Below, one piece after another: positions 16,739 to 24,974 of a stretch of DNA of 64,000 nt. Origin of the DNA: Streptococcus sanguinis (GTDB taxonomy: Bacteria > Bacillota > Bacilli > Lactobacillales > Streptococcaceae). The stretch spans positions 36,314 through 100,313 of the forward strand of contig NZ_JAHZPA010000007.1 in the NCBI RefSeq assembly GCF_019929225.1, given 5' to 3'. Each line of letters begins with the position of its first letter. Positions within the stretch are counted from its first letter, which is position 1. The position numbers and the translations under genes were made by a program. Under the pieces are notes generated by a model. The model was not told the origin of the DNA, searched no databases, and saw only the letters and a program-made list of their open reading frames with translations.

Positions 16739-16819
16739 AAAATATATAAAAATTTTATATATTTTGCTTGACTTTTTTCCTAAGAGGTTGTAGACTATAT
16801 ATAGAAAGATTATATATAA
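16739..16819 (+). promoter_or_regulatory. padR operon promoter and probable PadR operators
   Basis: TTGACT (16768-16773), 17-base spacer, TAGACT (16791-16796). Two AT-only inverted repeats flank it. The first has 13-base arms AAAATATATAAAA/TTTTATATATTTT about a single A (16739-16765). The second is TATATATA...TTATATATA around GAAAGA (16796-16819), at the start point. The layout suggests autorepression by PadR. Confidence 0.6.
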
Positions 16820-16844
16820 ATATTTTACACAAGGAGGTGGTCCT

Positions 16845-17183
16845 ATGTCTTTCCCCACATCATCGGCTTTGATTGAGTTTCTCATCTTAGCCATCCTTGA
16901 AAAAGACGATTCCTACGGTTATGAAATCAGCCAGACGATTAAGCTGATTGCCAATATCAAAGAATCAACACTTTACCCCATTCTGAAGAAGCTGGAGCAA
17001 AATGACTGCCTCACGACTTATTCGCAGGAGTACCAAGGACGAAAACGAAAATACTATTCACTCACTGCCTACGGGCATGAACATTTACTCACTCTAAAAG
17101 AAGAGTGGCAAACTTATACCATGACCATCAGCGGTATCATAGAAGGGAGCATCCGTCATGACAAGAACCGAGTATCTAGCTGA
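16845..17183 (+). CDS. PadR family transcriptional regulator
   Basis: A 112-residue winged-helix regulator. The pattern LIEFLILAILEKDDSYGYEISQ followed by ESTLYPILKKLE is diagnostic of PadR. There is only a short C-terminal helix, so it belongs to the small PadR-s2 subfamily that dimerises through that helix. AAGGAGGTGG precedes the ATG. Its stop overlaps the next gene's start by 26 bases, which makes a three-gene operon with the HAAS and DUF4097 proteins, a common arrangement in Firmicutes linked to envelope stress. Confidence 0.93.
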   Translation: MSFPTSSALIEFLILAILEKDDSYGYEISQTIKLIANIKESTLYPILKKLEQNDCLTTYSQEYQGRKRKYYSLTAYGHEHLLTLKEEWQTYTMTISGIIEGSIRHDKNRVSS

Positions 17184-17757
17184 GCTAGAAAAATATCTAA
17201 AAAAACTGCCACGCAAGGACTACCAGGAAGCTATGGATTACTTCACTGAGTACTTCGACGAGGTAGGCCCAGAGGGCGAGGCAGCTGCTATTGCTGATTT
17301 AGGCAGCCCAAAGGAAGCGGCCCACGAGATTATGCTAAATCTTTTGGACAAAAAAGTCGAGGAAGATAATCAAGACAGCAGTTCATCAAAAAACACTAAG
17401 AACATCGTCCAGATTGCTATCCTATCCATTTTGGCAGCACCCTTGGCTATTCCGCTCTTTATAGTAGCAGCTCTTTTGACTTTCGTTTTCTTCCTCTTCG
17501 TCTTTATCTTTGCTCTAGTCATGGCTATAGGTGCCTTTGCCTTCTTTATTTTTGGAATCAGCCTGATCTGGGACACTTTGACAGTGGGACTGACAACATC
17601 GATCCCGGCCTTCCTGTTCACTCTGGGGCTCAGTGTTCTAGTTCTGGGACTGTCCGGCATCTTCTACGCAGGCATTTCTCCTGTTACTCAGTTTGGCAAG
17701 GCTGGCTTTGTCAAACTAGCTCAACTTTTCGCAAAGAAAGGAACACGTCATGGCTAA
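17158..17757 (+). CDS. HAAS/DUF1700 membrane protein
   Basis: A 199-residue protein with an N-terminal HAAS-type helical domain (YLAELEKYLKKLPRKDY, then a D/E-rich segment and LGSPKEAAHEI) and then several membrane helices (about 80-185). HAAS domains accompany PadR regulators and are thought to bind them or membrane partners. It overlaps both neighbours (26 bases with padR, 8 with the DUF4097 gene), so all three are translationally coupled. Function unproven. Confidence 0.88.
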   Translation: MTRTEYLAELEKYLKKLPRKDYQEAMDYFTEYFDEVGPEGEAAAIADLGSPKEAAHEIMLNLLDKKVEEDNQDSSSSKNTKNIVQIAILSILAAPLAIPLFIVAALLTFVFFLFVFIFALVMAIGAFAFFIFGISLIWDTLTVGLTTSIPAFLFTLGLSVLVLGLSGIFYAGISPVTQFGKAGFVKLAQLFAKKGTRHG

Positions 17758-18817
17758 CATCAAATTGAAAAAACCTCTTTTATCTGCAGCTATTTTAGCC
17801 TGCCTCTTTGGTGGAGCCCTGACAACTATCGGCTCCATTACAGGCGGTGTCAATGACTTGGTCAATTCTACCAAAAGCAAGGTAAAACTAACGAAAAAAG
17901 AAGAAAGTTTCTCTGATCTTTCTTCCCTAAATATCAACTTAGCAGCTAGAAACCTCGTCATCAGCGAATCTCCTGATGACAAGGCTCACTTGACCTATTA
18001 CCAAAGAGACGGCAACTATCAGATTGGCGGCAGCATGCTTGGAAAAATAACAACAAGTTCTGAAAATGGAAACTTAAACATCAAGGAAGATGGTGCAGAC
18101 TCCTTCCACATAAGCACTGACATCCGCTCCTTCCACATAAGCACTGGCATCCGCTCCTTACTCAGCTTATTTGACCAAGAATCTCAGGAGAAGCGTACTG
18201 TGCAGCTTTCCCTGCCCAAGGGGACCAAGCTTGAGACATTCAGCGGCAGTTCGTCATTAGGAGATGTTACGCTGTCCAATCTATCAGCCAAAAATGCTGA
18301 CTTCTCTCTATCTCAGGGCTCGTTGACTGTGAATGATGGCCAATTCGCATCTGGTAAATTTAAGAACTCTCTGGGAGAGATTACCATCAATAACAGTCAG
18401 ATTAGCTCTGGAAAAATCATTGATTCTTCGGGTACCATCACTCTGAGCAACAGCCAGTTCGCATCTGGCGAAATATCAAACTCTCTGGGAGAGGTCAATC
18501 TAAACTCGAGCAAAATCTCCGACAGCACTCTGAAAATCTCAAGCGGCTCACTGAACTCTGAACAGTTGGAATTAGCTGGTACAATCTCTATCACTAACCA
18601 ACTGGGCGATATTAATCTGCATCTGGTTTCTGGCAGTTTGTCGCAGCTATCCTTTGATCTGAAAGCGGATCTAGGTGAAATTGACATCCCTAGTAGTATA
18701 AGTGTAGAGCACTCCAAAGGCCATGAACTTGGCGGCTCTGCCATCCGTAAAGTCGAAAATCCGACAACTACACTTACTGCCAGCGTCGAAAGCGGTAGCA
18801 TTAAGCTCAGCGAATAA
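17750..18817 (+). CDS. DUF4097 beta-helix envelope protein
   Basis: A 355-residue protein with an N-terminal membrane segment (about 9-30) and an extracytoplasmic right-handed beta-solenoid of the DUF4097 type. Repeated SSGTITLSNSQ/NSLGEITINNS strands are visible from about 165 to 290. A nine-residue unit SFHIST(D/G)IR is tandemly duplicated near 118-135 because of a 27-bp DNA duplication. Third gene of the PadR operon. A role in sensing or shaping the envelope is likely but unproven. Confidence 0.85.
   Translation: MANIKLKKPLLSAAILACLFGGALTTIGSITGGVNDLVNSTKSKVKLTKKEESFSDLSSLNINLAARNLVISESPDDKAHLTYYQRDGNYQIGGSMLGKITTSSENGNLNIKEDGADSFHISTDIRSFHISTGIRSLLSLFDQESQEKRTVQLSLPKGTKLETFSGSSSLGDVTLSNLSAKNADFSLSQGSLTVNDGQFASGKFKNSLGEITINNSQISSGKIIDSSGTITLSNSQFASGEISNSLGEVNLNSSKISDSTLKISSGSLNSEQLELAGTISITNQLGDINLHLVSGSLSQLSFDLKADLGEIDIPSSISVEHSKGHELGGSAIRKVENPTTTLTASVESGSIKLSE
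18101..18154 (+). repeat. 27-bp tandem duplication inside the DUF4097 gene
   Basis: Bases 18101-18127 and 18128-18154 are identical except for one A/G difference. The reading frame is kept and nine residues are duplicated. Confidence 0.95.
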
Positions 18818-18842
18818 ATCATAGAAAAGAATATATACAATC

Positions 18843-18870
18843 AGGGAGTCTTCAGCGGCTCCCTTTTTTT
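18843..18870 (+). terminator. Terminator of the PadR operon
   Basis: GGGAG...CTCCC hairpin followed by seven T. Confidence 0.85.
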
Positions 18871-18901
18871 GATAAAAATTCCCGCACTGACCTAAGTTTG
18901 C

Positions 18902-18930
18902 TTTACAGGTCTTGGCCTTTGTGCTATGAT
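18902..18930 (+). promoter_or_regulatory. Promoter of the LD-carboxypeptidase gene
   Basis: TTTACA (18902-18907), 17-base spacer, TATGAT (18925-18930) with TG one base upstream (extended -10). Confidence 0.65.
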
Positions 18931-18962
18931 ATTCTATAAAAATTTATCCCAAGGAGGTTCCT

Positions 18963-19916
18963 ATGAAAAAACTCGCACCTGGTATGCACATTCGGGTCGT
19001 CAGCCCTTCGGCATCAATCGAACACATCGGTGGCTTTGAGGCCAATCTAGCCGCCAAGGAGCGCTTGGAAAAGCTGGGTTTTATCGTGTCTTTTTCGGAG
19101 CATTATCTGGAAAATGATATTCTAGGCTCTGCCGCCATCGAAAGCCGGGTGGCAGACATCCATGCTGCCTTTTCGGATGACTCCGTTGATGCTATTCTGG
19201 CCACAATCGGTGGTTTCAACTGCAATGAACTCCTGCCCTATCTAGACTTTGAGTTAATTGCTAGAAATCCTAAGATTTTCTGCGGCTACTCGGACACAAC
19301 AGCCTTGCTCAGCGCCATCTATAGTAAGACTGGTATGAAAACCTACATGGGACCGTCCTACTCTAGCTTTAAGATGGATGCCCTGCAGGACTATCAGACC
19401 GAGAGCTGGCTCAAGGCCGTCAGCCAGACTTCTTACGAGCTGACTCCTAGTGAAAAATGGGGCGACAATGCTTGGTATCTGCCCGATGCGCCACTTACTT
19501 TTCATGAAACAGAGTGGAAGGTCTATCATCACGGGCAAGCCCAAGCCACTGCTATCGGTGGCAATCTCTCCACCTTCTCGCTCCTACGCGGCACCCCCTA
19601 TGCCCCGACAGATGAAAACTATGTCCTCTTTGTTGAGGAGGCGGAGGAAGATTTCTATGTAGAATTTGAACGCAATCTAGCTGCCCTCCTTCAGGCCTAT
19701 CCTAACCCGCAGGCCCTCCTCATCGGCCGCTTTCCAAAAGAATGTCAGATGACAGAGGAGCTGCTCCTTTATATCTTGGACAAACATCCAATTCTCAAAC
19801 AAATTCCTGTCCTCTACGACTTGGACTTTGCCCATACTCAGCCACTCTTTACCATTACCATCGGTGCTCAAGTGACGGTGGATACGGAGAAGATGTTGAT
19901 CAGAATTGATGAATAG
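18963..19916 (+). CDS. S66 family peptidase (MccF/LD-carboxypeptidase-like)
   Basis: A 317-residue serine peptidase of the S66 family. The opening GMHIRVVSPS, the TIGGFNCNELLPYLD segment and the nucleophile motif FCGYSDTT (Ser110) are typical. The glutamate region is FVEEAEED near residue 223 and the histidine would be in the C-terminal part (FAHTQPLFTI). Family members cut the LD bond in muropeptides (LdcA) or self-immunity conjugates (MccF). The sequence looks nearer MccF, with no signal peptide, so it is cytoplasmic. AAGGAGG precedes the ATG. Confidence 0.88.
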   Translation: MKKLAPGMHIRVVSPSASIEHIGGFEANLAAKERLEKLGFIVSFSEHYLENDILGSAAIESRVADIHAAFSDDSVDAILATIGGFNCNELLPYLDFELIARNPKIFCGYSDTTALLSAIYSKTGMKTYMGPSYSSFKMDALQDYQTESWLKAVSQTSYELTPSEKWGDNAWYLPDAPLTFHETEWKVYHHGQAQATAIGGNLSTFSLLRGTPYAPTDENYVLFVEEAEEDFYVEFERNLAALLQAYPNPQALLIGRFPKECQMTEELLLYILDKHPILKQIPVLYDLDFAHTQPLFTITIGAQVTVDTEKMLIRIDE

Positions 19917-19921
19917 CAAGA

Positions 19922-19955
19922 AATCCTCATTCCAGCTGGAATGAGGATTCTTCTC
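19922..19955 (+). terminator. Terminator of the LD-carboxypeptidase gene
   Basis: A perfect 28-base palindrome (14-base arms AATCCTCATTCCAG and its complement) followed by a T-rich tail. Confidence 0.8.
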
Positions 19956-19995
19956 TTTCATTAGGCACTATTTCATTGTTATCTCGTCGGCTTTC

Positions 19996-21255
19996 TTATC
20001 GTCCACCAAAACCGCCTTGACCGCCTGGGGCACCGCCGCCACCAGGTCCACCAGCGCCAGGTCCGTCTGCTGTGATTTCTGTTCGGCTTTCACCATTGAC
20101 CGTGATGGCACCTCCAGTGTAGGTAGCCGTTCCATCAAAGTCAAAGGCAGATACCGTAGAAGTAATATCCAAGTTTCCTCCTGACATGATGACATCACCG
20201 TTGGAGTCAATAGCATCGGTATCGCCTTGGCCGACCTCGACCTTGATATCGCCACCGGTAATCTTGATAAAGATATCAGCTCCAGTTACATCACTAGCTG
20301 CATTGATACCATCATCTGTCGCATAAAGATCCAATTTCCCGCCGTTAATGGTAACATTGGTTCCTTCCAGAGCTTCTACACTCTTGGAAACCGTAATCGT
20401 CCCACCATCAATCAAAGCTATATTGCTAGCGTGCAGACCATCATCACCAGCATTAATCGTGATGGTGCCAGACTGGATATAAAGATTCCCCAGAGAAGTA
20501 TCTTCATCATTGTCCGCGTGGATGGCATCTTCTGTCGCTGTGATATCAATAGTAGCGTCCTTGATATTAATGGCTGAAGCTGCTGACAGACCATTCTTAG
20601 CTGCCTTGAGTGTATAGGTACCACCTGTCACCCGCAAGGTCTGCTCAGACTTAATCGCTGTTTCATACTTACCATCAACTGTCAGGCTTCCAGAGCCATT
20701 GAGAGTCAGATTAGAGTTACTATAGATAGCTGCATCTGCATCCGTATTGCTATGATTTGATGAGTCTGAGATGGTGTTTTGGCTGCCGTCAGCCAGAGTC
20801 AGGCTTGTTTTACCCGCATTTTCTACTAGAATAGCTGCATCTGTCCCGCTCATGGTTACACCATTTAGGACGATTTGAACCTTGTCGCTATCACCTGCTT
20901 TGACGACAATCTGCACATTTTCACTCGTTCCGGAAACGACATAAGTTCCAGCCTCTGAGATTGTCACAATGGAACCAGAGACACTAGCTCCGTCACCAGA
21001 GGTCTTAGCACTAGATCCACTCAGGCTGATGGTTGTCGCCTTGGACACATCATAAGAAGCGTCCGAATCCTCTGAGGCAAAGTAATCAGAAGTATTGGTC
21101 TTAGTCTGACTGGTGCTGGTAGCATTAACAGCCTGGGCACTGCTTGAAGCTGTAGAGCTGCTGGCGTTTGAGCTGCATGCTCCTAGCACTGCTGTCATCA
21201 AGACTAGTGGAATCATCAATTTAATTTTTTTAAGGGTTGATTTTGATTGTTTCAT
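19996..21255 (-). CDS. Carbohydrate-binding domain (DUF4353) lipoprotein
   Basis: A 419-residue exported lipoprotein. I chose ATG 21255 because it opens a signal peptide ending in lipobox LGAC and follows AGGAAAAG; the longer frame overlaps the upstream gene. After a Ser/Thr linker, residues from about 50 on form a beta-solenoid with recurrent GGTITV/DDGINA/SGTITINAGDDG units, matching the DUF4353 'carbohydrate-binding domain' proteins. The last 25 residues are glycine/proline-rich. It lies 19 bases behind a VTC-domain gene and is surely co-transcribed with it. Ligand unknown. Confidence 0.85.
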   Translation of the reverse strand: MKQSKSTLKKIKLMIPLVLMTAVLGACSSNASSSTASSSAQAVNATSTSQTKTNTSDYFASEDSDASYDVSKATTISLSGSSAKTSGDGASVSGSIVTISEAGTYVVSGTSENVQIVVKAGDSDKVQIVLNGVTMSGTDAAILVENAGKTSLTLADGSQNTISDSSNHSNTDADAAIYSNSNLTLNGSGSLTVDGKYETAIKSEQTLRVTGGTYTLKAAKNGLSAASAINIKDATIDITATEDAIHADNDEDTSLGNLYIQSGTITINAGDDGLHASNIALIDGGTITVSKSVEALEGTNVTINGGKLDLYATDDGINAASDVTGADIFIKITGGDIKVEVGQGDTDAIDSNGDVIMSGGNLDITSTVSAFDFDGTATYTGGAITVNGESRTEITADGPGAGGPGGGGAPGGQGGFGGR

Positions 21256-21274
21256 TTTTCTTTTCCTATCTATT

Positions 21275-21988
21275 TTATTTGCTGCTGATATAGTTTGCTT
21301 CTTTATAAGCAAAGCCATATTTGGAGAAAGAGCTCGGAGACAGTTGGTAGCGATCCATGATTTCACTCAGCCATAGCGGACAAGCTTCTGGAATTTTAAC
21401 TTCCATAATGACATGATTGGCTGGCAGGAGATGATCTCCATGGCGACCGGCTAAGAGACTCAGATCATAAGGACGGTAGGTCAGGTCGTGATCAAAGGTA
21501 ATCCGAATCCGCTCATCCTCAATCCCTTTCATCGAATAACGATTGTAGCCGATATACATCATAGGCTGAATATGGCCAAAATGCTGGGTCAACCAGACCA
21601 TTTCCTTATCTATCTGAAGGTCAGTCAGCTGACTATAATCACCGTCCAGATAGGCTTCTGCTGTCAGCAAATCTGCTGCAAGACGGCGTTTGGTGACCAG
21701 ACCTTCTGTCTTTTTCTTGATTTCTAAAAAGACTTGACTATCCTCGGTCGGATGCTCTTGATAGGTCCGCAAGCGAACTTTCTCATCAAAGTGAGGATTT
21801 TCCAAGGACTCACGAATAAGCTGATAAGATGGCGTATCGTAGTAGAGATTGTTAATGGTCGAATAAGCTCGCTCATCCTCCACCAGATAGCCTTCAAACT
21901 CTAGCAATAGATCCAGCAAGGTTTCCTTGGAAATGATGTATTTGGTTTCAAAGCGCTGAAAATGATGTTGAAAAAATTTTTCTGCCAT
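21275..21988 (-). CDS. VTC-domain (polyphosphate polymerase-like) protein
   Basis: A 237-residue protein of the VTC/triphosphate-tunnel family. Charged strand residues that line the tunnel are visible: RFETKYII near 12-19, EKVRLRTY near 68-75, FLEIKKKTEGLVTKRR near 85-100, YNRYSM, RITFDHDLTYR, and VIMEVK near the end. In yeast the fold makes polyphosphate from ATP; bacterial homologues are usually paired, as here, with an exported carbohydrate-binding or CotH-type protein, and their role is not established. It is preceded by a CiaR-like promoter. Confidence 0.85.
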   Translation of the reverse strand: MAEKFFQHHFQRFETKYIISKETLLDLLLEFEGYLVEDERAYSTINNLYYDTPSYQLIRESLENPHFDEKVRLRTYQEHPTEDSQVFLEIKKKTEGLVTKRRLAADLLTAEAYLDGDYSQLTDLQIDKEMVWLTQHFGHIQPMMYIGYNRYSMKGIEDERIRITFDHDLTYRPYDLSLLAGRHGDHLLPANHVIMEVKIPEACPLWLSEIMDRYQLSPSSFSKYGFAYKEANYISSK

Positions 21989-22026
21989 GGGCTTCTCCCC
22001 TCTCTATCTTTCTTGAATGTAATGCA

Positions 22027-22070
22027 ATTTTAAAGATGAAAACTTAAAAGAAAGATAAAGAAAACTTAAA
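22027..22070 (-). promoter_or_regulatory. CiaR-like phased repeats and promoter of the VTC operon
   Basis: Minus strand: TTTAAG (22070-22065), TTTATC (22059-22054), TTTAAG (22048-22043), exactly 11 bases apart. Ten bases after the last copy comes TAAAAT (22032-22027). This equals the CiaR activator layout TTTAAG-N5-TTTAAG-N10-TATAAT. Another OmpR-type regulator cannot be excluded. Confidence 0.65.
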
Positions 22071-22071
22071 G

Positions 22072-22101
22072 AAAACAAAACATCTCCCTTTTCAGGAGAT
22101 G
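22072..22101 (-). terminator. Terminator of the yhgE-like gene
   Basis: CATCTCC/GGAGATG hairpin with T-rich tail on the minus strand. It ends only a few bases before the CiaR-like repeats. Confidence 0.75.
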
Positions 22102-22177
22102 TTGATTAGATAAAAACTAAAAGAATTACAGATAGACTTTTCATCTACATTTTTACAGATTCATAAGATTAAGAACC

Positions 22178-24601
22178 CTAAGCTAGCTGTTTTTTATCTG
22201 TTCGATAGACCAGAGTACCAAGTGCTATAAAAAGAACTAAAACAAAAGCAAGGAAGATCACCTGACTACCAATTTGGCCGTTCATAGAAATCGTTTGGCG
22301 CAATCCCGATACAGAATAGCTCATTGGCAGCCAAGGGTTGATAACTTGGAAAATCTTACTAGTCAGCTCCAGCGGATAGGTTCCTGCACTAGAAGCCAGC
22401 TGTAAGAGCAAAAGAATCAGAGAAGCAAAGGCGCCGAGCTTGCTATCCCAAGTAACCAAAGCCGTCACAAGAGCCATAAAGGTCATGCTGGCTAGGACAA
22501 TCAAACCAAGGGTTGCCCACTCATGGTTTGCAGATAGGCCTATCAAGTGCACAGCACCATAGACCAAAACACCCGCTACGACAGAAATGACTCCATTTAC
22601 CTCTATACGAGCCTTCAGCCAATCTCGTTTCGTCTTAGGGGCTTGACCCGATGGAAGTGTGCTAAAGATGATATTGGTTGAAATAGCCGCCACAAATAAA
22701 GCTACTGAAATCATATATGGCGCCATCCCAATTCCGTTTTTCTCTACCTTGTTCTCATCTTTCTTGCTCAGTGTCAGAGGATCTGCTAGAGTTTTTGCAT
22801 TGTCTTCCTTAGTAGAAACAGTTGACAATTTATCACCTGCATCTGAGAGGCCATTGGACAAATCGCTTGTTCCCACAGTAAGTTTAGAGAGATTATCTGT
22901 TAAAACACTGCTGCCATCAGCCAGCTTTTCTGTGCCGCTCGCTAATTGATTGGTTCCATCTGCTAATTTCCCGAAACTAGAGGTCAATTCTGGCGATTTA
23001 TCTGTTAATTGGGCTGCCCCGTTTGCTAATTTTGTTGTATTTGCTAGTAAAGCAGGATTCTTACTTGCCAAAGCTGATGTCCCCTCAGATAGCTGACCTA
23101 CTGCATTGGTATAACTTGTCACCCCTTGTTCCAATTGTGTTGCGCCAGTCGTTAATTTTTCATTTAGGGTGTCTACACCTGCGACTAGTTGATTGGCTCC
23201 TCCACTTGCTGAACCGAGGCTAGTACTCACTGTTGATAAGCCATTATAAAGACCATTAATCATGTTAGCTGCCTGTGGCAGAACTTGATTTGATGCACCT
23301 TCTAATTGACTAAGTTTTGTTTGACTAGCGCCTTTTATCGTTTCAAGAGAAGCCCTCATCGTATCGATTTCTGATAAAATCGTCTGAGCAGATTGATCAC
23401 TTCCCGCTTGACTAGCACCGACTGCTGCATCAATCTCAGCCTTAGCCTCGCTAGAAAGCCCTTGATAAGCACTGGTCCCTTGGACACTTGCCAAAGCTGC
23501 GGCCTTGGCGTCTTGATTATTATTGATAATGGCCTGAGCGGATGCTGCTATGCTAGTCAGTGAAGCTTCAATGCTGTCTGTCGAAACAGCTGAGTCACTT
23601 GCTGCAGCTTGAATACTAGCATTCAACTGTGTCAAACCATTTGCTAAATCATTCACATTTTGCTGGTTGTTAGCTAAGGTTGTATCTACCGATGATTTTA
23701 ATGTAGCCAAACCAGTGTTCAGATTCGTTACACCTGTCGATAAAGCCTGAACTCCATCTCCTGACTGAGTAAGCTGTTGGACTCCACCCAATAAGTCTGC
23801 TGATCGACCCGACAGCTGATTTGCACCTGCGGCCACAGTACTTACACCATTAGCATAAGTGTTTATCCCATTTGACAAACTACCCAGCCCAGACGATACT
23901 TGTGCAACACTCCCAGTATAAGTCTGTAGTCCTGTGTTAAATTGAGTTGCACCGGACGATAATTTGGTCGTAGCTCGATTCAGAGTTCTTAAGTTATCTG
24001 CAATTGTCCGACTGCCTGAACCTAGTTGTTGGCTGCCAGATGCTAATTGCTGAGCACCATCAGATGCCTTAACCAATCCCGTTTTTAGATCTCCCATATT
24101 CTTAAATATGGCGCTTGTATAAGTGTCCGTCACATTTTGCGCCACCGTCTGCTTCAAAGAAGTCATAGCTGAATCACTCATCTTACTAGCAATAAAACTG
24201 TGGCCGCTAGACGTTTGATAGTCAATCTTCATTTGCTGAGGATTATCGGTCAAAACACTGGCTGCACGTTCAGATAAATCACTTGGAAGCGTCACAACCA
24301 TGTAGTAATCACCCTTTTCCAGACCATTTTGAGCGTCTTCTTTACTGACGAAGTGAAAATCCAAATTTTTATTTTCCTTGAGGCTGGAAACAACATCCTC
24401 GCCTATAGACAAGGTCTTGCCACTAGCAGTTACAGCTTTATCCTGATTGACGACCGCCACTGGCAAGTTCGATACCTTTCCATACGGATCCCACATGGAG
24501 CTCAAGAAAATAACATTATACAAGGCAGGAATCAAAGAGACTCCTAACATCACAATGATAAAAGTCGGCTTTTTTAAAATAGCTTTCCATTCTCTTAACA
24601 T
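22178..24601 (-). CDS. YhgE/Pip family membrane protein
   Basis: An 807-residue protein. One N-terminal membrane helix (about 11-31) and five or six C-terminal ones (after about 610) flank a long extracytoplasmic region. That region (about 160-600) consists of repeated helical segments of the type LxxGxxQLxxGxxxL, which predict a long coiled coil. This is the YhgE/Pip architecture, distantly like ABC-2 permeases; Pip is a phage receptor in Lactococcus, and the relatives EsaA/YueB belong to type VII secretion. No other type VII gene is in the window. Two operator-like repeats lie upstream. Confidence 0.9.
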   Translation of the reverse strand: MLREWKAILKKPTFIIVMLGVSLIPALYNVIFLSSMWDPYGKVSNLPVAVVNQDKAVTASGKTLSIGEDVVSSLKENKNLDFHFVSKEDAQNGLEKGDYYMVVTLPSDLSERAASVLTDNPQQMKIDYQTSSGHSFIASKMSDSAMTSLKQTVAQNVTDTYTSAIFKNMGDLKTGLVKASDGAQQLASGSQQLGSGSRTIADNLRTLNRATTKLSSGATQFNTGLQTYTGSVAQVSSGLGSLSNGINTYANGVSTVAAGANQLSGRSADLLGGVQQLTQSGDGVQALSTGVTNLNTGLATLKSSVDTTLANNQQNVNDLANGLTQLNASIQAAASDSAVSTDSIEASLTSIAASAQAIINNNQDAKAAALASVQGTSAYQGLSSEAKAEIDAAVGASQAGSDQSAQTILSEIDTMRASLETIKGASQTKLSQLEGASNQVLPQAANMINGLYNGLSTVSTSLGSASGGANQLVAGVDTLNEKLTTGATQLEQGVTSYTNAVGQLSEGTSALASKNPALLANTTKLANGAAQLTDKSPELTSSFGKLADGTNQLASGTEKLADGSSVLTDNLSKLTVGTSDLSNGLSDAGDKLSTVSTKEDNAKTLADPLTLSKKDENKVEKNGIGMAPYMISVALFVAAISTNIIFSTLPSGQAPKTKRDWLKARIEVNGVISVVAGVLVYGAVHLIGLSANHEWATLGLIVLASMTFMALVTALVTWDSKLGAFASLILLLLQLASSAGTYPLELTSKIFQVINPWLPMSYSVSGLRQTISMNGQIGSQVIFLAFVLVLFIALGTLVYRTDKKQLA

Positions 24602-24620
24602 GTCTACCTCCTAAAATTAT

Positions 24621-24714
24621 ACACAGTGTCCAAATTTCGATAAAATTGATTATACACCAATCGAAAATTATTACAAGTTTATTCTTTAAAAATTGGACAC
24701 GCTGTCTAATTTTG
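24621..24714 (-). promoter_or_regulatory. yhgE promoter region with two opposed operator-like sites
   Basis: Minus-strand TATAAT occurs twice upstream of the gene; one has TTGTAA 16 bases before it. The motif ATTGGACAC is found at 24692-24700 (followed by GCTGTCTAATT) and in the opposite orientation at 24624-24637 (GTGTCCAAAT). The GACAC/GTGTC half-sites resemble TetR-family operators. Confidence 0.5.
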
Positions 24715-24974
24715 TTTAAAAAGATTGTAGAGAAGCGGAATAAGTTCGCCCTAGTATCTTTAATCCCTAAATAATCTGTAGATAAAAAATATTTTTCCAC
24801 TGGTAGCTACACAGAAAATCAGTATTATGTTAGAATGATAAGCGAGGTAAATGGAGTCAAGCATCGAGATCTTAACTTGATGATAGGGTTCCATGTGAAA
24901 CACCGCTGCCAGCAGATGCCTCACATCACAATAGCTCAAGTCAGATTGAGCATAGTAAAGAAAGGTTTAAGACA
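24715..24974 (+). promoter_or_regulatory. Long leader of the DUF4947 lipoprotein gene
   Basis: A -10-like TATTAT near 24822-24827 leaves about 140 bases before the gene. The leader holds a TCAAG/CTTGA hairpin and a 32-codon ATG frame (24880-24978) whose TGA overlaps the lipoprotein ATG (ATGA). That frame has no Shine-Dalgarno. It also contains a two-mismatch copy of the ParB core at 24888-24901. No firm function assigned. Confidence 0.3.

Noticed and set aside
18121..18154. Start of a CRISPR-like or minisatellite array
   Set aside because: Only two copies, tandem and in frame within a gene; no spacers.
22178..24601. Type VII secretion locus around the YhgE/Pip protein
   Set aside because: No EsxA, EssC, EssB or EsaB-like gene lies within the window; the protein stands alone.
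24888..24901. Possible third parS site GTTCCATGTGAAAC
   Set aside because: Two mismatches to the conserved core, including the central CACGTG; ParB usually does not accept such changes.
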